Assembly (NCBI GenBank): GCA_963662175.1
Contig: OY759227.1
Location: 1,644,501-1,708,500, forward strand
Source: Aradus depressus
Lineage: Eukaryota; Arthropoda; Insecta; Hemiptera; Aradidae
Length of the DNA stretch: 64,000 nucleotides
Reading direction: 5' to 3'
Part shown: positions 10,857 to 21,451 of the stretch, piece by piece
Layout of the letters: the number at the start of each line of letters is the position of its first letter
Position numbering within the stretch: position 1 is the stretch's first letter
Made by a program: the position numbers and the translations under genes
The notes under the pieces: model-generated
The model's database searches: none
What the model saw: the letters and a program-made list of their open reading frames with translations, nothing else
What the model was told of the DNA's origin: nothing

Positions 10857-11250
10857 TGGCGTCCCAAAATGTTGAACGGGAGGGGGGGTTGTAAGGGGGG
10901 CTTAAGTATAAATATAGAGCTAATTCATTAACTAATGGGCGAATCGTCATGAAATTTCACATGTAGTATTTTTAAAAGCCAAATAGGAAAAAAAGGTGTG
11001 TGGTGTCCCAACGTTTTGAACGGGAGGGGGGGTTGTGGGGGGGGGGGGGGGGGTAAATATACATATAGAGTTAGCTCATTAACGGTTGGCCGTATTGTCA
11101 CGAAATTTCGCATATATTATTCCTGAAGGCCAAATAAAAAAATAAGGTGTGTGGCGTCCCGAAGTTTTGAACGGGTGGCGGGGTTGAGGGGGGGGGGGGG
11201 GGACTAAGTATAAATATAGAGCTAGCTCATTAACTGTTGATCGGATTGTC
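10857..11250 (+). repeat. Subrepeats of Helitron copy 3
   Basis: About three of the 132-bp subrepeats, with G runs at about 11033-11053 and 11188-11202. They are close relatives of those at 8711-9245. Confidence 0.75.
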
Positions 11251-11261
11251 ATGAATTTCAC

Positions 11262-12790
11262 ATGTAGTAGTAGTAACTATGTATTCGCTGTGGGGTTCAC
11301 TGTAGCAAGACATTTACTAGCTGTGATGTCCAGCGTTCCTAATATCGTACTAGCTGTGGGGTCCGCTGTTGCAAGGCACTTACTAGCTGTAGTGCTCAGC
11401 CCCAGCGTTCCTAACTATGTACTGGTTGTGGGGTTCGCTGTTACAAGGCACCTACAAGACATTTACTAGCTGTGATGCCCAGCGTTCCTAATTACCTACT
11501 AGCTGTGGGGTCTGCTGTTGCAAGGCGCTAGCAGTGTGGCCCAGCGTATTTAACTACGTAGGTACTAGCTGTGGGGTCCGCCGTTGCAAAACTCATACTA
11601 GCTGTGATGCCCTGTGGTTCTAACTACATACTATCTGTGGGGTCCACAGTTGCAAGACACCTACTACCTGTAGAGCCCAGCGTTCCTAAAAACGTACTAG
11701 CTGTGGGGTCCGTCGCTGCAAAAGCATACTAGCTATGATGCCCAGCGTTTCTAACTAGGTACTAGATGTGGGTTCCGCCGTTGCAGAACACATACTAGCT
11801 GTGATGCTCAGTGGTTCTAACTACGTACTAGCTGTGGGGTCCGCTGTTGCAAGGGATTTACTAGCTGTGATGCCCAGCGTTTCTAACTAGGTACTAGAAG
11901 TGGGGTCCGCCGTTGCAGAACACATACTAGCTGTGATGCTCAGCGTTTCTAACTACGTACTAGCTGTGGGGTCCGCCGTTGCAGAACACATACTAGCTGT
12001 GATGCTCAGCGTTTCTAACTACGTACTAGCTGTGGGGTCCGCCGTTGCAAAACACATACTAGCTGTGATGCCCAGCGTTCCTAACTTCGTACTAGCTGTG
12101 GGGTCCGCTCTTGCGAGGCACATACTAGCTGCGGTGACCAGCGTTCTAACTACATACTAGCTATGGGGTCCGCCGTTGCAAGGCATATACTACCTCTGGT
12201 GCCCAGCGTTCCTAACTACGTACTAGCTGTGGTGCCCAGCGTTCCTAACTACGTACTAGCTGTGGTGCCCAGCGTTGCAAGGCATATATTAGCTGTGGTC
12301 ACAAACGTTCTTAAGTTCGCACTGGCTAGGACGTCCAGCGAAGCTAAGTATTCACTAGCTGTGGTTTCCGCCGTTGAAAGGCGCATACTAGCTGTGGTGC
12401 CCAGGGGTCCTAAAAACTTACTAGCGTTACTATAGTTGAAGGACTATAAGCCTTATTCCGTATGAATAATTGAAAATTATAACATCATGAATGTACTGTT
12501 AAAGGGTAAGCGGATTGGCATGAATTTCATATGTAGTAGTAGTAACTATGTATTCGCTGTGGGGTCCGCTGTTGCAAGGCATTTACTAGGTGTGATGCCC
12601 AACGTTCCTAATATCGTACTAGCTGTGGGGTCCGCTGTTGCAAGGCACTTACTAGCTGCGGTCAATAGCGTTCTTAAGTTCGCACTGGCTAGGACGTCCA
12701 GCGAAGCTAAGTATTCACTAGCTGTGGTTTCCGCCGTTGAAAGACGCATACTAGCTGTGATTGCCAGTGGTTAAAAACTTACTAGCTGGG
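11262..12790 (+). repeat. 33-bp minisatellite of Helitron copy 3, rearranged
   Basis: The same 33-bp unit types as in copies 1 and 2 but in a different order, with a locally expanded unit (GCCGTTGCAGAACACATACT type, 11770-12060) not seen in the others. The open frame is broken into pieces (11251-11469, 11900-12160, 12163-12435, 12487-12774). A second start of the array follows the internal duplication at 12430-12500. Confidence 0.8.
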
Positions 12791-12942
12791 GTGTTTGACG
12801 TTGAAGGTCTATAAGCCTTATTCCGTATGAATAATTGAAAATTATAACATCATGAATGTACTGTCGAGGAACTGAATAGCCTTATAGGAGATATTGGGAG
12901 AAAAGTCAAAGTTCCCCGGGCAACGCCGTGTATTACTGCTAG

Positions 12943-15240
12943 TTTTGAGAATAAAATTAAATTGAAAAATCCGGATGGAGTGTGAAAGGTTTTATAAAAT
13001 ATATTGACTTGAATGCCTTTCACAATAAATTAAAAAATGAATAAAATTTAAGTTAATTAACTCTATAATTTCAAAATAAAATAATCTACCGTATGGTTGA
13101 GTGAAGCTCTTAAAAAATGAAAAACATATGTTATAAATAACTCTGTAAAATTTTCAAACTACGTTACTTGCACAAATCCAAAAGTCTCCCGGTGTGATTC
13201 TGAAAATTAAGATTATTAAATATTATGTCCCGATAACGATTGGCGCTTATCTCAAAGGTGTTGATTCGCAAGGCCTATGAGTTTTGAGATTTGAATTTCA
13301 TTGAGAGAGATATGGGGAGTTAAAAGAAAATTAAAACATATTTACAAACAATATAACTTTAATAAAACTATTATGAATTTTGAAATAAAAAATGGCCATC
13401 TTAGAAATTATATGTACAAAAAAATGGATCATACCTTGGTGACGTCACACTTGAAACATATATACAATAAATTTTACTTTTTAACATAAAAACTGGAGTC
13501 CACACTCTCTCCACATCCCTTCAATCTTTTACCGGTCACTTTTACTCACTTTTAATTGTTTACTCACTACTTTTCACATATTTTAACAAAAAAAACAGAG
13601 ACCAGTCCTTCAACGGTTCCACCTCTACCAGGACCCAGCATAGACTGACTAAACTGCCTCCGCACGGAATTATGGGTAGCAAATTCGAGTTTCTTTTTTT
13701 TGTTGTCTCTTGTTTTACTTCTAAATATTAATATTTTTTGGTGTTTTCTCTCCTTTCTTCCGTTTCTTCTCTTTTCTAAATTGTCATCTTAATTTTCTGT
13801 AACTTTTGTTTTTAATTTTGGCTTCTTCATTTCTCGAAAACAGTGTTTAAAGTTTGTGGTATACACTTTCGGATCACTTGTATTATTTCAGATGGGATCC
13901 GGCCTAGTTGATTCGATGTATTTTAGAACTGACCGTTTCTTCAAAATTTACTACTGGCTTTTCTTTCTGATGTGGGCAGTTTTTCTCTTCTTTTTCTTCT
14001 TTAATCTTTTCTTAATAATTAACTGTCTTTTCCTAAAAATTTTCACAACTTTCTACCGACTCGTTTTTTAATTATTGACCTTTTCTTAATTTTGCTTATA
14101 TTTTCCTGAAATTTTCTTCATTCTTCTTCTTTTAGCTGTTTCATTTTGTTTCTGGGTGCTAAATTAATCCCTTCTGAAAATTTAGTTTCCTTTTGAAGTC
14201 GGTGGATCTTGTAATTATTATTTAAAATATTTGTTGATAACTGTAAGGTTAGGCCTACAGCCACCTTTTCTTTCTTTTGAAGTTATTCCTCCTTTCTTCT
14301 TAAACTTGTTTTGTTCTTCAGATTTCCATTTTCTTTTCTTCTTTCTTCTTTTACTTTGATTTCGTCTTCTAAATTCGGTTTAATAAAAAAAATATATCGT
14401 GGCTAATGAATCCGTTGCCTTGGCAACGGGCTTGTTTATATTACAAGTGACATAAGGAAACGAATCAGACGGGTTGAAAAACAATTGAATTTTTTATTCT
14501 GTAGCAACGCCTTCCACTGATGGATCCGCAATTATACATTACCTCGCTTCACCTTTGTGCACACGGGCCACAATTAAAGACAAATTATAAATTACATAAA
14601 TTAAAACAAATTTTCCTTTCGGTTTCTCCCAGCGATATCATCCTACTAAGGGTTCGTACCCTATTTTGAGCCCATTTGGTCACTCGATCAAAAAAAAATA
14701 TCAATACTATAAGGACCCCGATTCACGGCAGTTCACTTCCTAACTAATTATTCTTGAGGTGGCTTTCTACCTACTCTCAAAGTACGTCGACAGATACACA
14801 TGTATCTCTATATATAATAATTTCCCCCCATTCCCTAATTTATATATATCTAATATATATATAATCTTCGGGAGAAAACGAAACACTTCTCACAAGATTT
14901 TACTTTTCCGGAACATGGCCGGGTGGTTGGAATGCACAAAAGAAAAACGTACACATTTACTCGATGAAACAATGGATATGGAATTAAGTAAATTTTTTTT
15001 TTTTTTTTTATCATAAATCTCCGGATCCATCCTCCCTTTCACAAATTACGTACGAATAGAATATATTACTTTGCCTTTAATAGATGACTTAAACAAATCA
15101 AATCAAATATATATATATAAAAAAAAAAACTTTATGTTCACTCCATTAATTATGAATTTAAGTATATTAAATTTAATCTCATATTTTATTAACAAAAAAA
15201 AATATTTAATTTATAAAAAAATTTCAAATGATGTAGACAT
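12943..15240 (-). other. 3' region of the LTR element, no gene seen
   Basis: AT-rich sequence between the integrase remnant and the Helitron array. No coding family was found on either strand; the hydrophobic frame at 13856-14071 is T-rich low complexity. Bases about 13600-14250 are a diverged inverted match to 51970-52600. A short perfect hairpin (CCGTTGCC/GGCAACGG, 14412-14429) and a TGACGTCA palindrome near 13440 are present. Confidence 0.4.
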
Positions 15241-15819
15241 TTAGGCCTTCTCTGGCAGATGGTATGGCTTCATTAAATTTGCGTGAAATTTTCCCCTTTG
15301 GATGTTTTCATCGGCTGCATCGTCGACTATACGAGCTGACTTGATCAATACAAGATCTCCGATTTTAAAATTATGAAAAATTTTGCCCTCGTTAAAAAAT
15401 GTTGCCCTTGTTTCCCCTGTCCTTTGGATGTTGCGTTCCACCCTATTGCGCACCCGAAATAACTCCATGTCCTTCAAATAAGGATCTAATTGGCCTGGGT
15501 TCACCTGAACTAACTTAGAAAATATGTGTGACCATGGGGTGATATGTTTTTGCCCTGTAAGGACCTCACAAGGATAGGCCTTGATGGTACTATGGTATGT
15601 ATTATTAAGGATGAATTCAATATTGGGCAAATGGTTAGGCCATGAATTATGCCTTTCAGGAAGTAAAAGACGCATGAAATTTCCGACCTCCCGGTTCACG
15701 CGTTCCGACAGGTTACTCCTGGGGTGTCGCACAGAGGCGAAGACCAACTGAATGTCGAGTCGAAACAGACTATCCTGCCAGAGCCTGCTAGTGAATTGAG
15801 TCCCATGATCCACCAACAT
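15241..15819 (-). pseudogene. LTR-retrotransposon integrase, C-terminal two thirds
   Basis: The frame opens at VDHGTQFTS, the motif with the second catalytic Asp, and continues through RHPRSNLSERVNREVGNFMR, which holds the catalytic Glu. It ends with a C-terminal domain (FHNFKIGDLVLIKSA) and a LPEKA tail. The N-terminal zinc domain, first Asp, RNase H, RT and protease are all missing. The fragment joins directly to the end of the gag-like gene, so most of pol has been deleted. It belongs with the minus-strand LTR element. Confidence 0.75.
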
Positions 15820-15854
15820 TCTGTCATGTTAGTCTGTCAGTCATTTCCCCAAAC

Positions 15855-16877
15855 TCATTCGAGTTGCAAAAAAAAAATATGTTCACCATAAAAAGTGGCT
15901 AATGCAATTATATTGCACAGCCCAAATTTAATTCTTTCCTTTTTCCGGATGCCCCGGCGAATGGTGTCTCTAAACATCCCATCCCCCTTTTCTAAATATT
16001 GATTCAGCGTTAATTTTGTCCTTAATACCTGTTCAAATTCTTTTACTCTCTTTTTAAAATGGTTCTTATATCTTTTATTAGCCTTCTTTCTATTTCCAGT
16101 TTGTCTGTAGGTTTCTACTATATTTTCTTTAAAATTAAAATTTGTCTTTTGTTTGTTGTCCTCAGTCTGTTCGTTTGTTTTGTCTAATAAAATCAAAATG
16201 TTCCTTTCACTCTGTCCATCTACATCAACATTCATCCTATTTTCTTGAATTTCACTTAATACTAATTTTTCTACCTTTTTACTCTCTTCCTCCACCTCTT
16301 TCTCTAAAATTTGGGTCTGTTCCTCCCCACTGTTATTCTCTAATGCTTGCTGACCTTGGGAGAGCCTACTATCCATGCAAGCTAACTCCTCTTGAAACTT
16401 CATAAACTTCCCATGCACACTATTTTCCAAAACTTCAATTTGGTTCTCTAACTCTGATTTTAATTTATTATTATCTTCTCGTAAACATTGAACCTTCTTA
16501 TCTAAATCAAAAATTTTGTTATTGAGATTTTGGTCTAAATTATTAATTTTATTTCCTAAATCTGTTCTCAAATTTAAATTGTCTTCTTTTAAACTTTCAA
16601 TCTTATTTTCTAAACTCTCACTATTATTCTTTAACTCGGTTTTTAAATCTAAATTTAACTTCATCATAAAATCCATAAGGGATTTTACGTCCAATGGAGA
16701 TACTACCTCGGCCTCTCTGGCCCTTTTCTTAGATCTGGTTGCCATTGCTACTGGTCTATTGTCAAACTCAACCTCCGTACTTTCCATCTGTTCGTCAATC
16801 TCTACAGTCTTTTCTGTTTCGTCCAGTCTGGTAATTTTGTCACTAATAATTTCGTCTTCACCGACTACCTGCTCCAT
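15855..16877 (-). CDS. Gag-like coiled-coil protein of LTR element
   Basis: The start is taken at the ATG 16877-16875, three bases after the LTR ends. An open frame extends 27 codons further into the LTR but is not thought to be coding. The protein (about 340 residues) has an acidic N-terminus, a basic RSKKRAREAE patch, a long coiled coil of E/N/K/L heptads (residues about 60-170), an acidic linker (NNSGEEQTQILEKEVEEES) and a basic C-terminal part (NRKKANKRYKNHFKKRVKEF). The last two parts match 21452-22606, and the linker also matches 34201-34932, so this is one gag-like family carried by different LTRs. A nucleocapsid-like packaging role is inferred. No zinc knuckle is present. Confidence 0.6.
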   Translation of the reverse strand: MEQVVGEDEIISDKITRLDETEKTVEIDEQMESTEVEFDNRPVAMATRSKKRAREAEVVSPLDVKSLMDFMMKLNLDLKTELKNNSESLENKIESLKEDNLNLRTDLGNKINNLDQNLNNKIFDLDKKVQCLREDNNKLKSELENQIEVLENSVHGKFMKFQEELACMDSRLSQGQQALENNSGEEQTQILEKEVEEESKKVEKLVLSEIQENRMNVDVDGQSERNILILLDKTNEQTEDNKQKTNFNFKENIVETYRQTGNRKKANKRYKNHFKKRVKEFEQVLRTKLTLNQYLEKGDGMFRDTIRRGIRKKERIKFGLCNIIALATFYGEHIFFLQLE

Positions 16878-16879
16878 AG

Positions 16880-17566
16880 TGTCCATCTGGAACGTTCTAG
16901 AATGTTCGAAAACAAATGACGTTAGCGGATGATAATGGAGGTGCATTTCCGCTGCCAATGTTGTATATTTTGATGGAATATTCTTCTGGAGTACTGTATA
17001 CGTCTCTTTTCTATTTTTTCATTATCCACAATTAATTTTGGGTGATAGAAATTCATCTCAGGTGGAATTGAGCATACAAAAATAAAAGGTAACATTTTTG
17101 AAATATATCTGGGGACGAAGTGTCTGAGAAACAAGGCAGGTTTCATTCGGGTTATCCTTGTTATTATTGTCTATTTATATTTTTCGCACAAACACTAATT
17201 CACAAGGTTCTTGAAACTGTTTTGTCACCAAGAGACACAAAACAACAATATTTACACAATATACATATTTTTCATCGTCCATTTTCTACTTATATATGGC
17301 GAAATTACATACAAACTATAAGCAGGTATATTATAATTAAAAATTCTACTTGCATTCTTTGATTCACGTCTGTCTGGTTAGTACTATTTTGTGTCTTATT
17401 TTCAGTGAAAAATTATAGATAATTGGCGATCTATCTATATAAAGTCACGGAAGGAAGGCTTCACCAATTTGCCCACTCTGACAAATATACTTTGTGGCAA
17501 CTCCACAAAAGAGACAGTAAAAAAAAATAATGTGAAATGAGAATGTCAACTTTTGATATCTCTACA
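16880..17566 (-). repeat. 5' LTR (687 bp)
   Basis: On the minus strand it starts TGTAGAGATATC and ends CCAGATGGACA, directly followed by the gag-like ATG region. It is nearly identical to 4502-5183. There is no normal leader or primer-binding site between LTR and gene, which suggests a small deletion at this junction. Confidence 0.7.
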
Positions 17567-17657
17567 ACTAGCCGAGGTGTGGTATAGATACATAGACTAT
17601 AGACTTCTCATAGTATGAAGAAACAGAAACTAATACAAGACACCCCTCTCCCCAACG

Positions 17658-17699
17658 TATATATAAAGATACATGATGGACCACATTAGGCAACAGTTC
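17658..17699 (+). promoter_or_regulatory. TATA box and initiator before the 17.7-kb pseudogene
   Basis: TATATATAAAG (17658-17668) lies 33 bp upstream of the A of ACAGTTC (A at 17695). The ATG at 17703 follows at once. The same spacing and initiator type occur before genes at 57.4, 60.3, 61.5 and 62.7 kb. That favours 17703 over the earlier in-frame ATGs at 17673 and 17676 as the start. Confidence 0.55.
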
Positions 17700-17702
17700 A
17701 AG

Positions 17703-18702
17703 ATGGTACACCAAAGTGTACTCAACGAACTGATTGAAGTTGGAAATATTGTACGAAAAAAATATCAGACTTTAAAAGGAGGAATCGATGAAAGATAAGA
17801 ATTGATTGAAAACACATTTCAACCGAAATTTACGAAACCTCTTCGAGATACAGCAAAAACACTGCAGACCCATCATTCCACCACGACGGTTCAGAAAGAA
17901 AATATCAGTAAAATAATAAAGAAAGAAAATGATATAATACCACACAAAGAACACATTACGGTTGAGGATAGAGCTTCTGACGCCTCAACGCCTCATATAA
18001 GAAAAAGGAGAGTCCAGCTGTCTAGTACCACTGAAAAGAAGCTTTATAGATCTCCTCCACCATCCCCTCGGTATTTACGGGGTGAAGAAGTCTACGAAGA
18101 TTTATTATTGGCCGATGACATGACACCAGAAGATGTAACCAAATTTTTATCTACTCCCCACGATAGAGCTGAGTCACAAAGAGGACTTAGCAGCTTAAGC
18201 CCAAAGATATCCCCTTATATCAAACGATTGTTGAAGGGGGACGATAGTTTCGATATGGTATTCGTGTTCTACCGGAAGGAGGGTTAGCTCTAGGTGACAG
18301 TGGGATCACATTTGATGGTGACATCATATTTATCAATGTGATGGTCTTCTGGATCTACTTTTCATGAAAAAACTTCAATGAGGAAGATAGTAAAATACAT
18401 AGTAAATTACTCATTGACACAAATGCTTACCGGAAAGGTTACAGTAGCATTCGACCCGTGAGAAGAAACCGTAGCTACAAATATAGAAACATTATTTCAA
18501 AAAAATAATTCCACCTAAGGAGGGGAAAGGTCTGGAACTTATAATGGACAACCGAAACAAGGTTCAGTATTGGGACGATCCTAACGAACTAATTACTCGT
18601 TTGGGACTTCTGACATCGTCAAAATCGGCAGGAAACACAGGTCATGAGAACGAGAGTTCCGCTATCATCGAAGAACTACGTGAGGCACAAATTATTTACT
18701 GA
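17703..18702 (+). pseudogene. Homologue of the 36-kDa-class Polinton-like protein at 60.5-61.5 kb
   Basis: From the ATG at 17703 the first 40 codons line up with the start of the 61.5-kb protein, ending in ENTFQPKFTKPL against EKTFEPVTKPL. There is a TAA at 17796-17798 in place of a residue. The frame is then open to 18287 with a Pro/Ser-rich middle (PPPSPRYLRGEE) and LSPKISPYIKRLLKGDD. A frameshift near 18250-18265 moves the match (LPEGGLALGD) to another frame. The last part reads YWDDPNELITRLGLL and IIEELREAQIIY before a TGA at 18700. The function is unknown; it is a structural or accessory protein of arthropod Polinton/adintovirus-like elements by association. A short frame from 18781 (MHNPIGQFQRRM) might be the start of the fibre-like gene. 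Confidence 0.7.
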
Positions 18703-18839
18703 GAAACGAATGTAATTTGATAGTGAATAAAACAATATGAATACACATAACCATTGCTTGTTTTTATTCCAGAAAACCCTATGCACAACCCAATAGGACA
18801 ATTTCAAAGACGCATGAATAGTATGTAGACTTAGAGATA

Positions 18840-19060
18840 GGTTTGGAGGCTATGTGACACACACAAAATATTGAAAGGGAGTGGGGATAGGCCTGAATAT
18901 AAAGATAGTGATAGGTCATTACGGATGATCGGATTGTCATGGAATTTCACATGTAGTATTCCTGAAGGCCAAATTGAAAATTACGCTTTGTGACATCTCA
19001 CAATTTTGAACGTGGGTGGGGATTGTGGGGGTAGGCTTATATATATTGTAACGATAGTTT
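18840..19060 (+). repeat. Degenerate Helitron-type subrepeats
   Basis: Two diverged units contain GATAGTGATAGGTCATTACG, GGATTGTCATGGAATTTCAC, GTAGTATTCCTGAAGGCCAA and GTGGGGGTAGGC. These echo the 132-bp subrepeat of the Helitrons at 5-12 kb. Related blocks lie inside the 28-31 kb units and at 39.95-40.25 kb. No Helitron ends are visible here. Confidence 0.6.
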
Positions 19061-19469
19061 TACTCGCTTACATTTTTATTCTAATTTAATTTTTAAAGTC
19101 CCTTTTCGGGAGCCAATTATCTAACGGTACTTATTTCTAAAAATATAATATTATAAAATAACTATTAACATCGGGATTATGGTTCTAAATAAAAAAATTA
19201 TCAAAGAAATAAGGCGTACATTTTACTGACTTTAATTATAAATTCGTTTATTTTATCATTTAAAGAAATTTTAAAATGTTATATAAAAAGATTTGGTTAG
19301 TCACATTTTACACACATTTATTATTTACCCCAATACATTTAAAAGAATCGGCATGATGTGTTGATCTGATGTATGTTGGCTTCTTGCTGTACTGGATAAA
19401 AGCGAGATAAAATAGTAGTTGCACCTCGTGTAGTTCTTCTCCTCTTCTTGGAAGTCAGGTCCTCATGCT
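19061..19469. other. No gene seen
   Basis: AT-rich DNA with no recognisable coding or repeat structure, up to a short less AT-rich stretch at 19430-19470 before the gag-like frame. Confidence 0.4.
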
Positions 19470-19739
19470 GTGCTCATCGGATTAGGACTCCGTAATGTAG
19501 ATAGCGACGTTCGGGAATCTGGATTTGTAGAAGGAACGGGAAATACGGGAGACAATTCTATTATAGTCACGAGTCCGCTAATAGGAAGGTCGAATTCGGG
19601 TGATGAGGATGCGAACAAAAATAAAGACGATAATCCGTTTACTCCGAGTCAATTTGAGCAGATGATGGATCGTATGCAAACGATTTTCGTACAATCCCAA
19701 ACAGAAAATAAAAAACAATTTGAACAGTTAAGCAAATAG
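19470..19739 (+). CDS. Possible gag N-terminal fragment of an LTR element
   Basis: This 89-residue frame is acidic and Ser/Asn-rich at first, then has PFTPSQFEQMMDRMQTIF and QTENKKQFEQLSK. That kind of amphipathic, Gln-rich segment is common near the start of insect gypsy Gag proteins. The frame begins at a GTG or CTG-type codon in the sequence rather than a clear ATG, and it is cut by a TAG. No LTR was found next to it. Identification is by general character only. Confidence 0.3.
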   Translation: MLIGLGLRNVDSDVRESGFVEGTGNTGDNSIIVTSPLIGRSNSGDEDANKNKDDNPFTPSQFEQMMDRMQTIFVQSQTENKKQFEQLSK

Positions 19740-20292
19740 TCTCAGAAAATAAGAAAAAAAATAAAATAAAATCTTTGCTAAATTCATGTCGGTATACAAA
19801 GGGCCGTATGAGATTTAAAAATGTTATGACAATGGGTCATATTTGGTAGGAAACATAAATAATAACAAAGTAAAAGGGACCTACAACATAAGTGATATGA
19901 GGACTGTAGATTAGACCACTTAGTAAATAGAGAATCAGGGATACAATATGGTGTTTCTTATATGACTTAATGCTTGTTGTAATGAAAAATTAATAGTAAT
20001 TAAGAGTAAAACAAAATAAATATTAAAAGTAATTGAAAAAAATACCTTAGGAGAGAAATCCGAATTTATGAGATGTTCACGAAATTATATCACTAAAGCA
20101 GAATATATGTAAGGTGGATTTAGTACAGATGAAATGCAACTAACGGGATTCTTGTGTACACATTTCAAAGAGGATTATAACAGGCTGAGCAATATAAACA
20201 ATAGAAACAGTCCTGACCTAGTGACCCATGTTAGCTAAAAAGAGAACATAAACGTCATGCATAAATTTTGCATTTATAAAATATACATTTAT
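19740..20292. other. No gene seen
   Basis: AT-rich DNA with many stops in all frames, ending in a 16-base A run (20293-20308) that belongs to the palindrome. Confidence 0.4.
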
Positions 20293-20387
20293 AAAAAAAA
20301 AAAAAAAACATATATGGGAAGAAATGTTGAAATGAAGGGACATGGTGACAACACCATGTCCCTTCATTTCAACATTTCTTCCCATAT
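20293..20387. repeat. Long perfect palindrome, right arm split by an LTR element
   Basis: Left arm 20312-20347 and right arm 20352-20387 are exact reverse complements over 36 bp around a 4-base loop (ACAA). The LTR element starts at 20388. Beyond its far end, 25519-25534 (ATG plus T run) complements the outer left arm (A run plus CAT, 20293-20311). The original palindrome therefore had arms of about 55 bp, and the retrotransposon inserted in its right arm. Confidence 0.85.
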
Positions 20388-21192
20388 TGTGATGTACACT
20401 ACGGAACATTTTTTTAATGAATATTTTAATGAAAAGAGGTAATTTTTTTTATTATAATCTAATATCATATATATATTAGATATATATCAAGGTGTTTGAG
20501 AAACAAAACAAGAAAACATATAAAAAACAGCTGTGAAATAGTGTAAAAAGTGGAATGGAGTCGTGAGCTAGCTCTTAAACGGTGCATGTGGTTTGATATG
20601 TTTTTTTAAATAAAAATGAAGTTGAACAATTAGATGAAAGTTGACTGGGGTGGAATTAAAGTGAAGAGTTGACGGGGTCTGGTTTTTGTGGTAGAGGCGT
20701 CGAGAAGGTACAATTAATAATATATATTTTTCAATATGCCCAAATAAAAAAAAGAAATAGTTTTTTTTAAGTATTAATTTAATGTTTTTGTGCCATTGTA
20801 AATTTTTGTTTTGTTTGTTCAAATAAGTTTTTTTTTAAATTTAAATATGTAAATATAGATAATAACCCAATTATTTGTCCTCTTCAAATTCTATTCTATT
20901 CATCTTCCCTGTTGTCCCAGTAGTATCATTTAAAAAACCTTTGGATTAGAAATTAATATTATTTAAAACTATTTAAAAATTGGTATCTCTTTGTGAATCC
21001 AAGTGTAAAGTTCGTTTAATTGAATTTTTTTTTGTTGTATACGTGTACTTTCTTAAAAATTGCACGTCTTAAATTATTGATAATATTTTTTTAGGGCAAT
21101 TTTCGACAAACTACTGTAGAAATCAAAATTTAAATAAACAAAAGAGATCAAATTTCTACAGGAAATGTGGTAGCAAACAAGCTTTTATCACA
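20388..21192 (+). repeat. 5' LTR (805 bp)
   Basis: It starts TGTGATGTACACTACGG and ends GCTTTTATCACA. The match to 24711-25514 is close to identity over the full length. The next bases (TTTTTGGCATATCCC) contain TGG close to the LTR end, where a tRNA primer site would lie, but the tRNA was not identified. Confidence 0.85.
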
Positions 21193-21451
21193 TTTTTGGC
21201 ATATCCCTTGTGTGGACGATTTTCGCCACAAAGCCCCATCATATTTTGGCAAAACCTTGATGGGAGAATTTTTTTATATTAATTAAAGTAGGGAAATAGG
21301 TTGAAAAAGATGAAAAGGATAGAATAGAGACAAATAAGGGTTACATTTAATTTTGAGAAATAATATTTTTTTTTGCCAACTTCAAAAGAAGGTTACTATT
21401 TTATATAACATTGTTTTTGTTTAGTAATTATATATTTAGTAAAGTAAGAAA

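Larger units (their letters stand above)
10707..12942 (+). mobile_element. Non-autonomous Helitron, tandem copy 3
   Basis: It begins directly after the CTAG of copy 2 and ends CTAG at 12939-12942, followed by T. Its terminal hairpin (12915-12930) has CCGTG instead of CCGGG, which breaks one base pair. The 5' flank of copy 1 (A, 5199) and the 3' flank of copy 3 (T, 12943) rebuild the AT target of Helitrons, so the three copies sit in one target site. The minisatellite is rearranged relative to copies 1 and 2, and a part of the 3' end is duplicated inside (about 12430-12500). Confidence 0.85.
4502..17566 (-). mobile_element. LTR retrotransposon opened by a tandem Helitron array
   Basis: Two nearly identical LTRs in the same minus orientation (5183-4502 and 17566-16880) flank a gag-like gene, an integrase remnant, a long AT-rich 3' region and a polypurine tract just before the left LTR. 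The LTRs start TGTAGAGATATC and end CCAGATGGACA on the minus strand. They differ by about 5 bp in length and a few substitutions, so the insertion is fairly young. Three Helitrons (5200-12942) sit 16 bp inside the 3' LTR. Without them the element would be about 5.3 kb. No matching target duplication is seen outside the LTRs, so one end may be rearranged or the pairing may be between two insertions. Confidence 0.6.

Noticed and set aside
7125..12790. CRISPR-like array of short regular repeats
   Set aside because: The units are contiguous 33-bp repeats without unique spacers, in a eukaryotic Helitron.
13856..14071. Hydrophobic frame as a membrane protein
   Set aside because: It is T-rich low complexity (Phe/Leu runs), and the diverged partner at 52 kb does not keep the frame.
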